Positions 5,388-7,800 of a DNA stretch of 7,800 bases are shown here, in pieces. The translations under genes and the position numbers were made by a program. The DNA is taken from positions 25,259 to 33,058 of the forward strand of contig DCSU01000056.1 in assembly GCA_002325785.1 (NCBI GenBank), in the 5' to 3' direction. The notes below the pieces were generated by a model. The model was not told the DNA's origin and did not search any database. It saw nothing but the letters and a program-made list of their open reading frames with translations. Origin of the DNA: Bacteroidales bacterium UBA1458. Its GTDB lineage: Bacteria; Bacteroidota; Bacteroidia; Bacteroidales; VadinHA17. How positions within the stretch are numbered: position 1 is the stretch's first letter; each line of letters opens with the position of its first letter.

Positions 5388-6902
5388 ATGTCTGCCAGAA
5401 AAATCAAAACACCGTCAATGCTGCAATCATTGCTGCCTATTGTGGTGCTTATCATACTCCTGACGCTCAATGTAAAGTACTTCCGTGACGACACTCTTTC
5501 AGGGGCCAACCAGATAGCGCTGATCATGGCCGCTGCCGTGGCGGGTGTCATCGCAGTCAGCCTCGGTTACCGATGGCTCTACATACGCGAGAGGGTCATC
5601 AAGGGCATCGGGACGGCCATGCCTGCCATCCTGATCCTCTTTCTGATAGGCTCACTGGCTGGCACATGGATGATAAGCGGGGTGGTGCCGATGCTGATCT
5701 ATTACGGGCTAGAGATACTCCATCCGAAGATATTCCTCTTCGCTGCGGTGGTCATCTGCTCAATAGTCTCGGTCTCCACCGGCAGCTCCTGGTCAACCGT
5801 AGCCACTATCGGCGTCGCCCTGCTGGGTATTGGCAAGGCACTGGGATTCAATGAAGCGATGATCGCCGGAGCCATCATCTCCGGAGCCTATTTCGGCGAC
5901 AAGATGTCGCCCCTCTCCGATACCACCAACCTGGCCCCGGCGGTCGCAGGCACTGACCTCTTTACCCATGTCAGGTACATGGTCATTACAACAGCGCCGT
6001 CACTTGCCATCACTATGCTGATATTCCTGATAATAGGGTTCACCATTGATCTTGACACCGTAGCCACAAACGCTGATGCAGTGCAGGCAGCCATCAAGGC
6101 CAAATTCAATGTCACACCACTGCTCCTCATTGTGCCTGCCATGCTCATATATATTATTGTAAAAAAGGTTCCGCCACTGCCTTCACTGCTTGCCGGTACT
6201 CTGCTGGGAGCCATATTTGCAATCATCTTCCAGCCGCATATCCTGGAGGAGATAGCGGGAACAGGCGGATCATTCATCAAAGAGGCCTACATAGCCGTCA
6301 CGAAGACCATGTTCGGCAGCGTGGCCGTCACCACGGGCGATCTCTCGGTAGACGAGCTGATGAAGACAAGGGGCATGGCCGGGATGCTCAACACCGTCTG
6401 GCTCATCATCTGCGCCATGGTCTTCGGGGGCATTATGGAGGCATGCGGTATGCTCAAAACCATCACCGGCAGGCTGATGAAATTCGTCCATAATGCCGGC
6501 ACGCTGGTCGGGTCAACAGTGGCCACCTGTCTCTTCTTCAATATTACAGCATCAGACCAGTACCTCTCTATCGTAATCCCCGGAAGGATGTATGCGAAGA
6601 AGTTCAGGGACATGGGCTTCAAGCCCGAGCTGCTGAGCCGGACCCTCGAGGACTCAGGCACCGTCACCTCAGTGCTGGTACCATGGAACACCTGCGGCGC
6701 AACGCAGTCGAGCGTGCTCGGTGTCTCCACCTGGGCCTATGCGCCATACTGCTTCTTTAATATTATCAGTCCCTTCATGAGCATCTTCATTGCTGCCGTC
6801 AACTATAAGATAAGACGATACACCCCTGAGGAACTGGCCAGGGTGCAGGACGAAGCTGACGTGGCAGACAGGGAACTGCTGAGGGAGGAAGAGGGGAACT
6901 GA
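5388..6902 (+). CDS. nhaC: NhaC family Na+/H+ antiporter
   Basis: Inner-membrane antiporter that exchanges Na+ for H+, serving pH and sodium balance. The 504 residues are mostly hydrophobic helices (first at about 12-27, then 42-60, 77-97 and on). The two re-entrant signature regions of the family are seen: SVSTGSSWSTVATIG at 128-142 with the nearby GAYFGDKMSPLSDTTNLAP at 166-184, which carries the Asp171 and Asp178 likely to serve ion binding, and in the second half a related SGTVTSVLVPWNTCGATQSSVLG at 423-445. This two-fold pattern fits the ion transporter superfamily. The C-terminal tail from about 474 is charged and cytoplasmic. The ATG at 5388 gives a normal N-terminus (basic SARKIK then helix). 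It is divergent from YqgE with a 101-base gap in which I find no perfect plus-strand -7 box. Related malate/lactate-exchanging members exist, so the substrate is inferred. Confidence 0.92.
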   Translation: MSARKIKTPSMLQSLLPIVVLIILLTLNVKYFRDDTLSGANQIALIMAAAVAGVIAVSLGYRWLYIRERVIKGIGTAMPAILILFLIGSLAGTWMISGVVPMLIYYGLEILHPKIFLFAAVVICSIVSVSTGSSWSTVATIGVALLGIGKALGFNEAMIAGAIISGAYFGDKMSPLSDTTNLAPAVAGTDLFTHVRYMVITTAPSLAITMLIFLIIGFTIDLDTVATNADAVQAAIKAKFNVTPLLLIVPAMLIYIIVKKVPPLPSLLAGTLLGAIFAIIFQPHILEEIAGTGGSFIKEAYIAVTKTMFGSVAVTTGDLSVDELMKTRGMAGMLNTVWLIICAMVFGGIMEACGMLKTITGRLMKFVHNAGTLVGSTVATCLFFNITASDQYLSIVIPGRMYAKKFRDMGFKPELLSRTLEDSGTVTSVLVPWNTCGATQSSVLGVSTWAYAPYCFFNIISPFMSIFIAAVNYKIRRYTPEELARVQDEADVADRELLREEEGN

Positions 6903-6982
6903 AATCAAGTGCTCATGATTATGGCAGCCCTCTTTTCTGAAGATATCCTCTGCTGACCAGAATACACGCCATTGATCTCAGA

Positions 6983-7007
6983 GTGGCGAAGAACAAAGAG
7001 GTGCCAC
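6983..7007. repeat. Short inverted repeat GTGGC-N15-GCCAC
   Basis: GTGGC at 6983-6987 is complementary to GCCAC at 7003-7007 around 15 bases. It lies about 20 bases upstream of the -7 box of the small gene, so an operator is conceivable, and it also trails the antiporter gene by 80 bases. Five-pair stems arise often by chance. The rest of 6903-7054 shows no gene. Confidence 0.25.
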
Positions 7008-7026
7008 CTGTTGTTACTGTATTGTT

Positions 7027-7034
7027 TATATTTG
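7027..7034 (+). promoter_or_regulatory. Bacteroidota -7 box (TAnnTTTG) for the small cysteine-rich protein
   Basis: The bases tatatttg are a perfect TAnnTTTG, ending 20 bases before the ATG at 7055. Transcription near 7041 would leave a leader of about 14 bases. A TTG at 7011-7013 is only 13 bases upstream, closer than the usual 19, so the -33 element is uncertain. The box suggests the small gene is expressed apart from nhaC. Confidence 0.5.
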
Positions 7035-7054
7035 CAATAGGAATATAGGAAAAA

Positions 7055-7279
7055 ATGATACTCAAACTAATCATAATATCTGCTGTACTCTTAGCGATAG
7101 CCCTCGCAGGAATGGCCATAACCATTTTGTTAAAGCCGAATGGACGCTTTCCTGATACCCATGTAGGTCACAATAAGGAGATGCGAAAAAGGGGTATCAC
7201 CTGTGCGCAGAACAGCGACTTGGGGTGCAGTCCTGTTGACAGCGGAGCCTGCTGTGGCTGCACCATGAGCGAGGATTAA
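7055..7279 (+). CDS. Small membrane-anchored protein with a five-cysteine tail
   Basis: A 74-residue protein of unknown function. Residues 3-26 form one hydrophobic helix with no evident signal-peptidase site. A basic stretch follows (K27, R31, K41, R44, K45, R46) with the motif RFPDTHVGHNKEMRKRGITC, then a cysteine cluster: C50, C58, C66, C67 and C69, spaced C-x7-C-x7-CC-x-C. The arrangement of a single anchor plus clustered cysteines suggests metal or iron-sulfur binding or iron delivery. I recall similar short 'membrane or secreted' proteins in Bacteroidota with the same HxGxNKxMxKRGITCA core, which argues that it is real. It has its own -7 box and converges on apbE with a four-base overlap. 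NqrM, a small anchored cysteine protein needed for Na+-NQR maturation, has a comparable layout, but I cannot show homology. Confidence 0.8.
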   Translation: MILKLIIISAVLLAIALAGMAITILLKPNGRFPDTHVGHNKEMRKRGITCAQNSDLGCSPVDSGACCGCTMSED

Positions 7280-7800
7280 CGCTCTTCAATAAGGCCCCGG
7301 AGCCCTTCCGACATCCAGCTCTGCATCTCTCCCTTCTCATCTGAGAAGACCAGGTAACCCTCGAGAATATCATATTTGTCAATGAAGGAGATGGCAGCCT
7401 CAGTACCTGCCACCATACATGCCGTGGCCCAGGCGTCAGCCGTAGCTCCGTCCGGCGCGATGACCGTTGCGCTGAGAAGGGTGTGTCTCACCGGGTAACC
7501 GGTGCGGGGATCAATTGTATGGGAATACTTTATTCCATCTTCAATGAAGAATTTGCGGTAGTTGCCCGAGGTGGCCAGTGCCCTGTTGTCAAGCCTCACT
7601 TTTGCCTGAAGATCGGCGCCTGGAATATAATTGCCGTCTTCGGGTGTATCAATACCCACATGCCAGCCCTTGCCCCTCTTGTCGCCGGCAGTGCGTACCT
7701 CGCCTCCCACCTCAACCAGGCACTCATCAATCCCGTGACGGGCCAGAAGATCAACCACCAGGTCAACAGTGTAGCCCTGCGCAATGGCGTTGACATCAAT
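7276..7800 (-). CDS. apbE: FAD:protein FMN transferase (ApbE), C-terminal part; 5' end off the window
   Basis: ApbE uses FAD to attach FMN to a threonine or serine of flavoproteins such as NqrB/NqrC and RnfD/RnfG on the outer face of the inner membrane. Only about the last 174 residues are present. Numbering from the right edge, the family motifs run in order: IDVNAIAQGYTVD at 1-13, VEVGGEVRTAG at 30-40, LATSGNYR at 76-83, SHTIDPRTGYPV at 94-105, and TADAWATA at 121-128 with Asp123 and Thr127, the pair that binds Mg2+ in this family. All look intact. No start should be placed at the GTG ending at 7758: the conserved N-A-I-A-Q-G-Y motif lies upstream of it and is in frame to the edge. The stop TAA lies in a TTAA shared with the stop of the small gene on the other strand. 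The export signal would be outside the window. Confidence 0.95.
   Translation of the reverse strand: MDVNAIAQGYTVDLVVDLLARHGIDECLVEVGGEVRTAGDKRGKGWHVGIDTPEDGNYIPGADLQAKVRLDNRALATSGNYRKFFIEDGIKYSHTIDPRTGYPVRHTLLSATVIAPDGATADAWATACMVAGTEAAISFIDKYDILEGYLVFSDEKGEMQSWMSEGLRGLIEER

Noticed and set aside
6903..7054. A minus-strand gene across the nhaC to small-gene spacer
   Set aside because: The open frame there (from 7125 to 6919) overlaps the start of the small gene on the other strand, has no recognisable motif, and would run through its promoter.

Overview
This window looks like chromosomal DNA from a member of the Bacteroidota, most likely the order Bacteroidales. The evidence is threefold. 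The gene content is typical: a short AMP nucleosidase joined to holA, an orphan HsdR-N-like protein next to them, and YqgE, NhaC and ApbE nearby. Perfect TAnnTTTG -7 boxes precede several genes. AT-rich 'AATCG/GATTGTC' repeat litter of a kind I associate with this phylum fills one convergent junction. The assignment is from recognition of protein families, not from a search. Base composition looks fairly even across the genes and I see no transposase, integrase, tRNA, rRNA, CRISPR array or phage gene.

Layout. (1) Positions 1-1140, plus strand: a secreted-type alpha/beta hydrolase whose N-terminal part lies off the left edge. (2) 1141-1307: repeat-rich convergent spacer. (3) 2740 down to 1308, minus strand: a two-gene unit, an HsdR-N/PD-(D/E)xK-like protein (TTG start) followed by a MutT-type Nudix hydrolase fused to a C-terminal helical-repeat domain, joined by an ATGA overlap. 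(4) 2741-2802: a short divergent promoter region with a -7 box on each strand. (5) 2803-4580, plus strand: AMP nucleosidase and DNA polymerase III delta (holA), joined by a one-base TGATG overlap. (6) 4581-4698: convergent spacer with a degenerate tandem repeat. (7) 5286 down to 4699, minus strand: YqgE/AlgH. (8) 5388-6902, plus strand: NhaC-type sodium/proton antiporter. (9) 7055-7279, plus strand: a 74-residue membrane-anchored protein with five cysteines. (10) 7276 to beyond 7800, minus strand: the C-terminal part of ApbE, the FAD:protein FMN transferase, converging on the small gene with a four-base TTAA overlap.

How the genes fit together. The middle block combines nucleotide metabolism (AMP cleavage, probable nucleotide-pool cleaning) with replication (clamp loader subunit) and a nuclease-fold protein; this is ordinary housekeeping for the group rather than a defence island. 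The right end suggests sodium bioenergetics: NhaC exchanges Na+ and H+, and ApbE supplies covalent FMN to flavoproteins such as NqrB/NqrC or RnfD/RnfG. The small cysteine protein between them is the most interesting unknown. I do not see a clear new multi-gene system; the best leads are that small protein and the Nudix/helical-repeat fusion.
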